Origin: Streptomyces lydicus
GTDB taxonomy: Bacteria; Actinomycetota; Actinomycetes; Streptomycetales; Streptomycetaceae
Assembly: GCF_001729485.1 (NCBI RefSeq)
Contig: NZ_CP017157.1
Span: 1,426,001 to 1,490,000 of the forward strand
DNA length: 64,000 bases
Reading direction: 5' to 3'
Below, in pieces: positions 25,860 through 34,041 of the stretch. The first letter of the stretch is position 1, and every line of letters begins with the position of its first letter. The notes under the pieces were generated by a model that was not told the DNA's origin, ran no database searches, and saw only the letters and a list, made by a program, of their open reading frames with translations. The position numbers and the translations under genes are program-made.

Positions 25860-26957
25860 TCAGGAGGCGTCCGCGCCGCCCGTGGCCTCACCGGAGCCGT
25901 TGGCGGTGCCCGGGCCCTCGCCGCGCGAGCCGCCGCGGAAGACCGTGTCCCGCAGCTTGCCGCCCAAGTCGCCCGCGCCGCCCGCGATGTCGCGGACCAG
26001 GCCCATCAGGGGGTCCTTGCTGTTGCGCACCGAATCGGCGTAGTGCGCCGCGGAGTCGCGGAACGAGTCGGAGACCGAGGTGTCCTTGTCCTCGTCACGG
26101 CGCGGGTAGTGGCCGTCCATGATCCGCTGGTAGTCGCGGCTGGCCGCCCACTTCTTGAGCTCGGCCGCCCGCACGGTCGTGAAGGGGTGGCTGCGCGGCA
26201 GCAGGTTGAGGATCTTCAGCACGGAGTCGCGCAGGTCGCCGCCGGACTCGTACTCGTCCGCCTGCTTGAGGAAGGCGTCCACGTTCATCTCGTGCAGGTG
26301 GTTGCCGCCGGCGAGCTTCATCAGGCCCCGCATCGACGCCTGGAGGTCCTGCCCGACCAGCAGCCCCGCGCGGTCGGCGGACAGCTCCGACTTGCGGAAC
26401 CACTCGCGCAGTGCCGTCACGATCGCCATGATCGCGACGTTGCCCAGCGGGATCCAGGCGACCTTCATGGCCAGGTTCGTCAGGAACAGCAGGATCGTGC
26501 GGTAGACGGCGTGCCCGGACAGCGCGTGGCCGACCTCGTGGCCGACGACCGCCCGCATCTCCTCCTCGTCGAGCAGCTCGACCAGGCCCGTCGTCACCAC
26601 GATGATCGGCTCGTCCAGACCGATGCACATGGCGTTCGGCTGCGGGTCCTGATTGACGTACATCGGCGGGACCTTCTCCAGGTCCAGGATGTAGCAGGCG
26701 TCCCGCAGCATGTCGTTGAGGTGCTGGAACTGCTGGTCGCTGACCCGCACCGAGTCCGACAGGAACAGCAGGCGCAGGCTGCGCTCCGGCAACAGGCCGC
26801 TGAGCGTCTTGAAGACCGTGTCGAACCCGCTCAGCTTGCGCAGTGCCACCAGCGCCGAGCGGTCCGCGGGGTGTTCGTACGACCGCGAGGAGATTCCGGG
26901 GAATCGCCGCCGGTCCCGACTGGGTACGTGCTCGCTGCCGCCTGGGCTCTCCGTCAT
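25860..26957 (-). CDS. M48 family membrane metalloprotease
   Basis: This 365-residue zinc protease related to HtpX/Ste24 has the active site H140-E-V-G-H144 (VVGHEVGHALSGHA) and the third zinc ligand Glu in SELSADRAGLL. Hydrophobic stretches near YRTILLFLTNLAMKVAWIPLGNVAIMAIV suggest a membrane-associated hairpin between the motifs. The C-terminal 70 residues are Gly/Asp-rich and include a DSFRDSAAHYADSVRNSKDP segment. The family acts in membrane-protein quality control. GGGGAGG lies before the ATG. It is divergent from a tiny membrane protein gene and convergent with the SVVFDE protein; the stops are 20 bp apart. Confidence 0.88.
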   Translation of the reverse strand: MTESPGGSEHVPSRDRRRFPGISSRSYEHPADRSALVALRKLSGFDTVFKTLSGLLPERSLRLLFLSDSVRVSDQQFQHLNDMLRDACYILDLEKVPPMYVNQDPQPNAMCIGLDEPIIVVTTGLVELLDEEEMRAVVGHEVGHALSGHAVYRTILLFLTNLAMKVAWIPLGNVAIMAIVTALREWFRKSELSADRAGLLVGQDLQASMRGLMKLAGGNHLHEMNVDAFLKQADEYESGGDLRDSVLKILNLLPRSHPFTTVRAAELKKWAASRDYQRIMDGHYPRRDEDKDTSVSDSFRDSAAHYADSVRNSKDPLMGLVRDIAGGAGDLGGKLRDTVFRGGSRGEGPGTANGSGEATGGADAS

Positions 26958-27107
26958 TGGGGCCTCCCCCTGTTCGACTGCGTGTGCTTCAGCCTAGAGG
27001 ACGCCGCTGACAGGCGATTGGATGCTCGGGCGTACGCTGGCGCTCGCACCAATGACCGCCCGGGCCGGTACCGAAGACCCGGGCCGTACCGAAGGAAGCG
27101 CACCGTC

Positions 27108-27257
27108 ATGCCGCATCCGAGCGTGCTGCTCGCCGTCACCCAGGAGGCCGCCCACGGCGGCGGAGCCGGGTGGATCCTGCGTACCGTGATCGTCGTCGGC
27201 GTCGTGGGCGCCGCCTTCCTCGCGTGGTTCCTGCTGCGCGGCTACGGCCAGGACTGA
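27108..27257 (+). CDS. 49-residue membrane protein
   Basis: This small protein, starting [19 protein letters not shown], has one membrane helix ([22 protein letters not shown]) and a short basic end (RGYGQD). GAAGGAAG at 27091-27098 gives a plausible ribosome site. The hydrophobic helix, codon bias and position next to another small membrane gene support coding. Function is unknown. Confidence 0.6.
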   Translation: MPHPSVLLAVTQEAAHGGGAGWILRTVIVVGVVGAAFLAWFLLRGYGQD

Positions 27258-27385
27258 CCGGCCGGGCCGCTCGCCCGCCCTCGGGACCCCTCCTGGGTGG
27301 AGTCGCCGTGAGCCGGCAGTGAGCCGCCGCTTACGATGTGGTGGAAGTCTCCGCCCGACCCCAGCCCGGATTGGTCCTGCTGACG

Positions 27386-27547
27386 ATGAGCCTGCACACC
27401 ACCGCACAGTCCCTGGTCTCCCTCGCCGCCGAACCCGGACACGAGGGCGGCCACGAAAGCCTGAGCCCCTACCTGACCGGCGGCGGCGCCTTTTGCATCC
27501 TGCTCCTGCTGCTGTGGATCACCACCCGCTTCAACCGGGACCGCTAG
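27386..27547 (+). CDS. 53-residue membrane protein upstream of nadD
   Basis: [32 protein letters not shown] is followed by one membrane helix ([17 protein letters not shown]) and NRDR. The helix with a basic end suggests an outer N-terminus carrying a His/Glu-rich loop. It resembles a small protein I recall as conserved next to nadD in Streptomyces. The Shine-Dalgarno is weak. It ends 53 bp before nadD. Confidence 0.65.
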   Translation: MSLHTTAQSLVSLAAEPGHEGGHESLSPYLTGGGAFCILLLLLWITTRFNRDR

Positions 27548-27600
27548 AGCCCCGGCACCCGGCCCCCGGCATCGCGCGCCGCCCAGTAGGGTCTGCACGC

Positions 27601-28212
27601 ATGGGAGAGCACACAGGGCCCGTGAAGCGGCGACTCGGAGTGATGGGCGGGACGTTCGACCCGATCCATCACGGACACCTGGTCGCCGCCAGCGAGGTGG
27701 CCAGCCAGTTCCACCTCGACGAGGTCATCTTCGTACCCACGGGACAGCCGTGGCAGAAGAGCCACAAGACGGTGTCCCCGGCCGAGGACCGGTACTTGAT
27801 GACGGTCATCGCGACCGCCTCGAACCCTCAGTTCTCCGTCAGCCGGATCGACATCGACCGTGGCGGCAAGACGTACACGATAGACACGCTGCGTGATCTG
27901 CGCGCCGAGCACCGCGACGCGGATCTCTTCTTCATCACCGGCGCCGACGCGCTCAGCCAGATCCTGACCTGGCACGATGCCGCGGAGCTGGTGTCCCTGG
28001 CCCACTTCATCGGGGTGACCAGGCCCGGCCACGTCCTCGCGGACCCCGGGCTGCCCGAGGGAGCGGTCTCCCTGGTCGAGGTGCCGGCGCTGGCCATCTC
28101 CTCGACCGACTGCCGGGCGCGCGTCGCCCAGGGGGATCCGGTCTGGTACCTGGTGCCGGACGGTGTGGTGCGCTACATCGACAAAAAACAGCTGTACCGC
28201 GACGACCGCTGA
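27601..28212 (+). CDS. nadD: Nicotinate-nucleotide adenylyltransferase
   Basis: This 203-residue enzyme makes deamido-NAD from NaMN and ATP. The nucleotidyltransferase motif [11 protein letters not shown] is at residues 16-26 and the C-terminal ISSTDCR corresponds to the ISSTxIR signature. Other landmarks are [14 protein letters not shown] and [21 protein letters not shown]. The long open frame upstream to 27319 is not conserved-looking; ATG at 27601 is chosen because TAGGGT lies 8 nt before it and the protein length is then normal. The LCP gene follows after 24 bp. Confidence 0.95.
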   Translation: MGEHTGPVKRRLGVMGGTFDPIHHGHLVAASEVASQFHLDEVIFVPTGQPWQKSHKTVSPAEDRYLMTVIATASNPQFSVSRIDIDRGGKTYTIDTLRDLRAEHRDADLFFITGADALSQILTWHDAAELVSLAHFIGVTRPGHVLADPGLPEGAVSLVEVPALAISSTDCRARVAQGDPVWYLVPDGVVRYIDKKQLYRDDR

Positions 28213-28236
28213 CGGGGCTGACGGAAAGGGGCACCG

Positions 28237-30057
28237 GTGAGCGACCGACAGGATCCGTACGGGCCGCAGGACCCGTACGCCCACGACCCGTACGGGAACC
28301 AGCAGGGGCAGCACGGGCAGCAGGGCTACACCTACGACGCCTACGGGCAGCCGGTGTACCACGACGCCGCGCAGCCGTCGTACGAGCAGCACTACGACCC
28401 GTACGGCCGGCAGGCCGCCCCCTCCGCCTACGAGGGCTACGACCCGTACGGCGGGCAACAGGGGCAGCAGGGCCAGCAGCCGTACCCCGGGCAGCAGGAC
28501 GGCACCGGCCGGTCCGCGTACGGCTACGACGCCTACGGCGGGCAGGCGCAGGCCGACCCCGGCCATCCGCAGCAGTACGCCCCCTACGGCACGCCCCAGC
28601 AGCAACAGGCGACCCACCCGCAGCACCAGCACCAGCAGCAGGAGTGGATCCCGCAGCAGGCCCAGCAGTCCCCGTACGAGCAGCTCTCCGAGCTCTCCTA
28701 CGACGAGCAGCCGCATCCCCGGGGCGGGCGCCGCGCCCCGGCGCAGGACCACCCGGAGCCGGGGGCCGCGAGCGGCGCGCAGGGGGCGTCCCAGGACGAC
28801 CCGGACTACCGCACCGAGCAGTTCTCGTTCATCGAGGAACCGGACGAGGACTCCGAAGACGTCATCGACTGGCTGAAGTTCACCGAGAGCCGCACCGAGC
28901 GGCGCGAGGAGGCCAAGCGGCGCGGCCGCAGCCGGATCGTCGCGCTGTCCGTCGTGCTGGCCCTGCTGGTCGCCGGCGGTGTCGGCTACCTGTGGTGGGC
29001 GGGCAAGCTGCCGGGCCTGGCCGGGCCGGGCGCCGGCAAGGCGGCCGCGGCCGCCGGGCAGAAGCGCGACGTGCTCGTCGTGCACCTGCGGGACACCAAG
29101 AGCGGCAACAGCTCCACGGCGCTGCTGGTGGACAACGAGACCACCCACAAGGGCACCACCGTCCTGCTGCCCAACAGCCTCGTCGTCCCCAAGGACGACG
29201 GCACCGCCACGACGCTCGGCAAGTCCGTCAAGACCGACGGCGCCGAGCCCACCCGGGACTCCCTCAACAGCCTGCTGGGCGCCGACCTGAAGGCCACCTG
29301 GCGGCTGGACACCCCCTATCTGGAGAACCTCGTCGAGACGGTCGGCGGGATCACCCTGGACACCGACGCCGCCGTGCCGGGCGCCAAGAAGGGCGACTCC
29401 CCGCTGGTCAAGCAGGGGCGTGCGCAGGACCTGAACGGCCAGGCGGCCGTCGCCTACGCCACCTACCAGGCGCCGGGCGAGGGCCAGCTCAAGCAGCTGC
29501 AGCGGTTCGGGCAGGTCATGCAGGCCACGCTGAAGAAGGTCTCCAGCGACTCCGACGGCGCCACCGCCACGGTCAAGGCGCTGCTGCAGGTGCTCGACCC
29601 GCCGCTCACCGAGGGCCAGCTGGGCAGCTCGCTGGCGCAGCGCGCGGAGCTGGCGAAGACCGGCGCGTACACCACGACCCTGCTGCCCGTGCAGGCGAAC
29701 GGGACGCTCAGCCCGTCCGCCGCGACGAGCGTGGTCAAGGACGTGCTCGGCGGCACGGTCAAGAAGACCGCCCCCGACGCGACCGCCCGGGTCGCGGTCC
29801 GCAACGCCACCGGCTCCCGGGCCGCCACCGGAAAGGCGCAGGTCACGCTGCTCAACGGCGGATACAGCTTCGTCGACGACGGCGCCGAGGGCACGGCCCG
29901 CGCCACCTCGCGGGTCACCTACGCGGACGCCGCCCAGAAGTCGAAGGCCGCCGAGGTCGCCAAGACGCTGGGGCTGCCGGCGGGCGCGGTGACGCAGGGC
30001 AAGGGCGCCGCGAACGCCGACATCACGGTCGTCCTCGGGCAGGACTACAAGGGCTGA
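28237..30057 (+). CDS. LCP-like cell-wall glycopolymer transferase (PdtA type)
   Basis: This 606-residue protein starts with about 190 residues rich in Gln, Gly and Tyr (DPYG and YDAYG repeats), then an acidic stretch, one membrane helix (about 233-253, IVALSVVLALLVAGGVGYLWWAG), a divergent LCP domain (about 270-480) and a LytR_C-type C-terminal domain (about 510-606). LCP landmarks are visible in altered form: RDVLVVHLRDT and STALLVDNETTHKGTTVLLPNSLVV, and QLQRFGQVMQ in place of the usual R-Q dyad region. LCP enzymes transfer glycopolymers from lipid carriers to peptidoglycan. In S. coelicolor the LCP-like protein PdtA (SCO2578) acts in spore-wall glycopolymer attachment; position and family suggest this is its counterpart, which is inference. 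Confidence 0.75.
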   Translation: MSDRQDPYGPQDPYAHDPYGNQQGQHGQQGYTYDAYGQPVYHDAAQPSYEQHYDPYGRQAAPSAYEGYDPYGGQQGQQGQQPYPGQQDGTGRSAYGYDAYGGQAQADPGHPQQYAPYGTPQQQQATHPQHQHQQQEWIPQQAQQSPYEQLSELSYDEQPHPRGGRRAPAQDHPEPGAASGAQGASQDDPDYRTEQFSFIEEPDEDSEDVIDWLKFTESRTERREEAKRRGRSRIVALSVVLALLVAGGVGYLWWAGKLPGLAGPGAGKAAAAAGQKRDVLVVHLRDTKSGNSSTALLVDNETTHKGTTVLLPNSLVVPKDDGTATTLGKSVKTDGAEPTRDSLNSLLGADLKATWRLDTPYLENLVETVGGITLDTDAAVPGAKKGDSPLVKQGRAQDLNGQAAVAYATYQAPGEGQLKQLQRFGQVMQATLKKVSSDSDGATATVKALLQVLDPPLTEGQLGSSLAQRAELAKTGAYTTTLLPVQANGTLSPSAATSVVKDVLGGTVKKTAPDATARVAVRNATGSRAATGKAQVTLLNGGYSFVDDGAEGTARATSRVTYADAAQKSKAAEVAKTLGLPAGAVTQGKGAANADITVVLGQDYKG

Positions 30058-30069
30058 CGGGCGGGCGCG

Positions 30070-30093
30070 CCCGGCCCCCACGGCGGGGCCGGG
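30070..30093 (+). terminator. Terminator after the LCP-like gene
   Basis: CCCGGCCCC (30070-30078), loop CACGGC, GGGGCCGGG (30085-30093) is a perfect 9-bp stem, with CGGGCG/CGCCCG extending it across a bulge. Confidence 0.65.
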
Positions 30094-30306
30094 CCGCCCG
30101 TTGTGGCCCTGACCTGCGCGGCGACCGGGTCTGACCCGCTGGTTCGAAAACCCTGCCGGGGGTGTCGGTGGTCCGTGAGACCCTTGTGGGGTACCTGACC
30201 GCTGATCCGGTTGCCCATGGGGACCGCGGCGCGCGCCGCGGCTCGGCCGAGACCGATCCGCCCTGTGAGCGGCCGGGGAAGCTGCCCTCGACCCGGAAAG
30301 CCGCTT

Positions 30307-30741
30307 GTGACCGCCACGGACCGCTCCATCGAGCTCATCAACGCCGCCGCCCAGGCCGCGGCCGACAAGCTCGCGCACGACATCATCGCGTACGACGTCA
30401 GTGACGTCCTCTCGATCACCGATGCCTTCCTGCTGGCCTCGGCCCCCAGTGACCGCCAGGTCAAGTCGATCGTCGACGAGATCGAGGAACGGCTCAACAA
30501 GGACCTCGGCGCCAAGCCGGTCCGCCGTGAGGGCGACCGCGAGGCCCGCTGGGTGCTGCTCGACTACGTCGACATCGTCGTGCACGTCCAGCACAGCGAG
30601 GAGCGCGTGTTCTACGCGCTCGAGCGGCTGTGGAAGGACTGCCCCGAGCTCGACCTGCCCGAGGACGCCAAGGCCACCCGGGGCAAGGCAGCCGCCCACG
30701 CCGAGGCCACGACGGGCCCGGAGGACGGAGAGCTGTCCTGA
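30307..30741 (+). CDS. rsfS: Ribosome silencing factor RsfS
   Basis: This 144-residue protein binds L14 and blocks 30S-50S joining under starvation. The core VTATDRSIELINAAAQAAADKLAHDIIAYDVSDVLSITDAFLLASAPSDRQVKSIVDEIEERLNKD ... GDREARWVLLDYVDIVVHVQHSEERVFYALERLW is typical. GTG at 30307 is chosen because homologues begin here; the longer open frame from 30211 has no family similarity. A 22-residue Ala/Glu tail follows the domain. The next gene overlaps its stop by 4 nt through a CTG start. nadD-LCP-rsfS is the normal actinobacterial order. Confidence 0.94.
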   Translation: MTATDRSIELINAAAQAAADKLAHDIIAYDVSDVLSITDAFLLASAPSDRQVKSIVDEIEERLNKDLGAKPVRREGDREARWVLLDYVDIVVHVQHSEERVFYALERLWKDCPELDLPEDAKATRGKAAAHAEATTGPEDGELS

Positions 30742-31391
30742 ACGGCACGCAGAAGGCCCAGGGCCGCCGCATCGTCCTGTGGCGGCACGGCCAGACGGCC
30801 TGGAACCTGGAGCGCCGCTTCCAGGGCACCACGGACATCGAGCTGACGGAGACCGGTCGCGCCCAGGCGCGGCGGGCCGCCCGGCTGCTCGCCGCCCTGC
30901 GCCCGGACGCCATCGTCGCCTCCGACCTCCAGCGAGCCTCGGACACCGCCCGTGAGCTGGCCGCCCTGACCCGCCTGGAGGTCACCCACGACCCGGCGCT
31001 GCGGGAGACCTACGCGGGGTCCTGGCAGGGGCTCACGCACGACGAGATCCTCGCCCGCCACGGCGAGCAGTACACCGCCTGGAAGCGCGGTGAGCCGGTG
31101 CGCCGCGGTGGGGGCGAACTGGAGACCGAGGTCGCCGACCGGGCCGCACCGGTGGTCCTCAACCACGCCGACAAGCTTCCCGAGGACGGCACCCTGGTCG
31201 TCGTCAGCCACGGCGGCACCATCCGCACCACCATCGGGCGGCTGCTCGGCCTGGACGCCCACCACTGGGAGGGCCTGGGCGGTCTGTCGAACTGCTGCTG
31301 GTCGGTGCTGGGCGAGGGCGCGCGCGGCTGGCGGCTGCTGGAGCACAACGCCGGCACCCTTCCGGAGCCGGTGCTCGGCGACGACGACTGA
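30738..31391 (+). CDS. Histidine phosphatase family protein (phosphoglycerate mutase-like)
   Basis: This 217-residue enzyme has the LWRHGQTAWN phosphohistidine motif, VASDLQRASDTAREL, and VVSHGGTIRTTIG with the second catalytic His. It is probably a broad-specificity or sugar-phosphate phosphatase. The start is unusual: no ATG, GTG or TTG occurs in frame between 30630 and the domain, but CTG at 30738 overlaps the rsfS stop as CTGA with GGAGAG a few bases upstream, so a CTG start with coupled translation is the best reading. Confidence 0.88.
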   Translation: MNGTQKAQGRRIVLWRHGQTAWNLERRFQGTTDIELTETGRAQARRAARLLAALRPDAIVASDLQRASDTARELAALTRLEVTHDPALRETYAGSWQGLTHDEILARHGEQYTAWKRGEPVRRGGGELETEVADRAAPVVLNHADKLPEDGTLVVVSHGGTIRTTIGRLLGLDAHHWEGLGGLSNCCWSVLGEGARGWRLLEHNAGTLPEPVLGDDD

Positions 31392-31421
31392 GCCCCGCAG
31401 ATCGGCCCCGGCGGACCGGAT

Positions 31422-31451
31422 TTCACATCTGGGCAGGTCGCAGGCTAAAGT
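31422..31451 (+). promoter_or_regulatory. Candidate promoter of tRNA-Ala copy 1
   Basis: TTCACA (31422-31427), an 18-nt spacer, then TAAAGT (31446-31451). The tRNA 5' end is 54 nt downstream of the -10. Confidence 0.4.
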
Positions 31452-31504
31452 TCTTCTTGTTCGCGGCGCCGCCGGGGGAAACCCGGGGGAGCGGAACAAG
31501 ACCC

Positions 31505-31577
31505 GGGGCTATAGCTCAGTTGGTAGAGCGCCTGCATGGCATGCAGGAGGTCAGGAGTTCAATTCTCCTTAGCTCCA
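31505..31577 (+). tRNA. tRNA-Ala (GGC), copy 1
   Basis: The 73-nt cloverleaf has acceptor GGGGCTA pairing with TAGCTCC, D-arm GCTC...GAGC, anticodon stem CCTGC/GCAGG with loop ATGGCAT (anticodon GGC), and T-arm AGGAG/CTCCT with TTCAATT. The discriminator base is A at 31577 and the CCA is not encoded. Confidence 0.97.
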
Positions 31578-31587
31578 CAACCCGGAT

Positions 31588-31615
31588 GATCCCGCCTCCA
31601 GATGGAGGCGGGATC
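31588..31615 (+). terminator. Terminator of tRNA-Ala copy 1
   Basis: GATCCCGCCTCC (31588-31599), loop AGAT, GGAGGCGGGATC (31604-31615) is a perfect 12-bp stem starting 11 bp after the tRNA. Confidence 0.8.
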
Positions 31616-31806
31616 TCTGCGTTTTCCGCACGGCCGGACGAGGCGGTGGCGTCACCACCGCCCGCGGCACGGGGTGTGCGGCACGTCACAGCGGACGCCG
31701 GGCGGTGGGCGCCGGGCGGCTCGCCGGGTGACGTGAAGGTGGGCCTGACCCGGTCGGCGGTCCGTGGCAGAATCGGACGGCGCCGGCAGGGGAGGAGAAG
31801 ATCGCG

Positions 31807-32055
31807 ATGCCCACGAGCATCCTCGAGGAGGTCAATGACCTGCTCGAAGTGGCCGAGGCGCAGGGCTATGACTGGCTGCCGGAATACGCGCTCCGCTTCA
31901 CCTGCCCCGTTGGCACCCCCGCTGCCGTCTCCGGCACCGGAGCCGACACCGCCCTGCAGTGCCCTTCTTGCGGTTCCTCCCACGTGGCACAGGTACTCGG
32001 TGACAATGGCGGCGTTTCCTTCGTCTGTACGGCCTGCGGCCACAGTTGGAGCTGA
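31807..32055 (+). CDS. Small zinc-ribbon-like protein
   Basis: This 82-residue protein is of unknown function. The helical N-terminus (SILEEVNDLLEVAEAQGYDWLPEYAL) is followed by a C-terminal ribbon with CPSC and CTAC pairs (ALQCPSCGSSHVAQVLGDNGGVSFVCTACGHSW), spacing typical of a zinc ribbon. GGAGGAG at about 31791-31797 supports the start. Another small CxxC protein starts 3 bp after its stop, so they form a two-gene unit between the two tRNA-Ala genes. Confidence 0.78.
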   Translation: MPTSILEEVNDLLEVAEAQGYDWLPEYALRFTCPVGTPAAVSGTGADTALQCPSCGSSHVAQVLGDNGGVSFVCTACGHSWS

Positions 32056-32058
32056 TGG

Positions 32059-32292
32059 ATGGGCGCCCACAGCAGGAAGTGTGACTGGTGCGGCAGCGGT
32101 ACGCCGATCGTCCGTGACATGGAGCCGGTCAACACCGATTACCAGTACTGGTGCGAGGAATGCGCGCGCGCCCTGGTCATAAAAGGCGATCCCATCGAGA
32201 CCTACCGGGAGCTCGACGGGGAGCCGATCTACGGCCGGCTGCTGGACGAGCACTGCACGCTGAAGCGGTTCTATTCGTTCGCGACGGCCTGA
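32059..32292 (+). CDS. Small protein with two CxxC pairs
   Basis: This 77-residue protein is of unknown function. CDWCGSGTP and CEECARAL make a likely four-cysteine zinc site; the C-terminus (IETYRELDGEPIYGRLLDEHCTLKRFYSFATA) looks helical. GGAG lies 7 nt before the ATG within the end of the upstream gene. Translation with that gene is probably coupled. Confidence 0.72.
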   Translation: MGAHSRKCDWCGSGTPIVRDMEPVNTDYQYWCEECARALVIKGDPIETYRELDGEPIYGRLLDEHCTLKRFYSFATA

Positions 32293-32549
32293 GCCGGGGC
32301 GGCATCCGGCCCCTGGCCGAGGCACCCGCCCGTCCGGGCCGGCCGCCCGCCGCCCTGGCCGGTCCGCCTCCCGGGCCCGCCAACTGGCGCGCGTTCCGAA
32401 AACGCCCGGGCATTGCCGGGCGGCTCCGGACGCTTCCGTACCGGCTCCGGTCGCTTCCGTACCGGCCCCGGGCAGTTCCGAACGGTTCCGGGCAGGCGGA
32501 ACCGCTGTCCGCGCACCGGGCGTTGGAGGGGCAGTGAGCCGCCGTCCGT
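32293..32549. other. Intergenic region with TTCCG-rich repeats and a hairpin
   Basis: No gene is seen. GCTTCCGTACCGG occurs twice, and further TTCCG elements are scattered between about 32394 and 32500. A 7-bp hairpin CGCCCGG/CCGGGCG (32403-32422) may terminate one of the convergent transcripts. Confidence 0.5.
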
Positions 32550-33887
32550 TCAATCCACGGACGTGGGCGGGCGGTTCAGGCGCCACAGGCGCGCACCGGT
32601 CAGCGCCAGTACGAGCACACCGGCGAGCGGGTAGATGCCGGAGAGCAGCATCTGCCCGGCGTTCTGGTGCAGTTCCTCGTGCTGGTGCCAGCGGTGCGGC
32701 ACCCACCACAGCGCGAACGAGCAGAAGAGGAGGCCCAGTGCGACGGTCGTGGTCCACCAGCGGCGGGCGCCGGTGCCCGTACGGCGCAGCGCTTCGGAGC
32801 CGAGCAGCACCAGCATCGGTACGCACCACACCCAGTGGTGCGACCAGGAGACCGGGCTGACCAGCAGGGCGGTCGCCGCGCAGGCGACGGCGGCCCAGGC
32901 GTGCCCCCCGGCTTCGGCCGGGAGTGTTCCCGGCCCGCGCAGCAGCGATCCGGCGGCCAGCGCCAGGCCGAGGGCCGCGGTCAGGCCGGCGAGCACGAGC
33001 CAGATGACGCCCGTGTCGTGGGTGTGCAGCAGCCGGGCGAGGACCCCGCGCAGCGACTGGTTCGCGGTGATCTCGACATCGCCGACCCGGTCGGCGGCGA
33101 ACACGATCTCCGTCCAGAAGCGGCGCGAGTCGCGCGGCAGCGCGAGGGCCGAGAGCAGGGCGGTGGCGAGGAAGGCGGCGGTGGCGACGGCGGCCTGCCG
33201 CAGCCAGGGGTTCCAGACGGCGCGCGGGCCCGCGCCGGAGCGCAGGCGCTGCCCGGCCCGGACGATGCCGGCCAGTGCCAGGAAGACGGCGAACAGCGCG
33301 GGCGTCAGCTTGAGGCCCGCCGCGAGGCCGATGCCGAGGCCCGCGAGCCGGTGGGTGTCCCTGCGGGTCAGGTCCCACAGGACCAGCGCGGCCAGCAGCA
33401 GGTTGATCTGGCCGTAGCGCAGCGTCGTCCACACCGGCTCGCACCACACCAGCAGCGCGGAGACCGCGAGGGTCGCGGCGGGCCGGGGCAGGTGGCGGGG
33501 CCGGCCGACGAGCCGCAGCGAGAGGTGGACCACGGCGACGAGCAGCAGCAGGTTGCCGGCGGTGGCGAGGGTGCGCATCGCCGGGACGCCGAGGAGGGTG
33601 AGCGGGGTGAACAGCAGTGCCGCGAAGGGCGGGTAGGTGTTGGGCAGGTGCGCCGAGGTGGCCGCCATGTCGTAGAGCGACTCGCCGGCGCGGACGGTGA
33701 GGCCCTCCGCCCGGTAGACCATGAGGTCGATCATCGTCACGTGGGCGAGGCGCTGCGCGACCCAGAAGGCGGTGAAGGAGACCAGGCAGGCCAGGGCCGC
33801 CGCGAGGGTCGGGTGCCGGCGGACGGTGCCCCTGCGGGGGTGCGGGCCGCGGGGGTCGGTGGACTGCTCCAGCTCCAGCGCGGTCAC
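32550..33887 (-). CDS. Glycosyltransferase family 87 (DUF2029) membrane protein
   Basis: This 445-residue polytopic protein has about ten membrane helices. The family signature near the N-terminus is visible: HVTMIDLMVYRAEGLTVRAGESLYDM, with the acidic residue expected for a polyprenyl-phosphate sugar transferase, followed by NTYPPFAALLFTPL. Relatives in Mycobacterium are polyprenyl-phosphate-mannose-dependent alpha-mannosyltransferases. The C-terminal half includes VSPVSWSHHWVWCVPMLVLL. Start is GTG at 33887. It lies between two tRNA-Ala genes, on the opposite strand. The sugar substrate is not evident. Confidence 0.82.
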   Translation of the reverse strand: MTALELEQSTDPRGPHPRRGTVRRHPTLAAALACLVSFTAFWVAQRLAHVTMIDLMVYRAEGLTVRAGESLYDMAATSAHLPNTYPPFAALLFTPLTLLGVPAMRTLATAGNLLLLVAVVHLSLRLVGRPRHLPRPAATLAVSALLVWCEPVWTTLRYGQINLLLAALVLWDLTRRDTHRLAGLGIGLAAGLKLTPALFAVFLALAGIVRAGQRLRSGAGPRAVWNPWLRQAAVATAAFLATALLSALALPRDSRRFWTEIVFAADRVGDVEITANQSLRGVLARLLHTHDTGVIWLVLAGLTAALGLALAAGSLLRGPGTLPAEAGGHAWAAVACAATALLVSPVSWSHHWVWCVPMLVLLGSEALRRTGTGARRWWTTTVALGLLFCSFALWWVPHRWHQHEELHQNAGQMLLSGIYPLAGVLVLALTGARLWRLNRPPTSVD

Positions 33888-33970
33888 GGCGTACGGCTCC
33901 CCCAGGACGAATCGGGCACGTCCCGCCGACAGTACCGCGCACCTGGCCGCAGGGGCCCCGGGAGAACGAT

Positions 33971-34001
33971 TTGGCAGAAGCCGGGGAGGGCCGTGTAATG
34001 T
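33971..34001 (+). promoter_or_regulatory. Candidate promoter of tRNA-Ala copy 2
   Basis: TTGGCA (33971-33976), then TAATGT (33996-34001) or TGTAAT (33994-33999; 17-nt spacer). The distance to the tRNA is about 41 nt. Confidence 0.45.
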
Positions 34002-34041
34002 AGGCGATGCCGCAGCGGGGAACCGGGCGGTAACAAGACCT

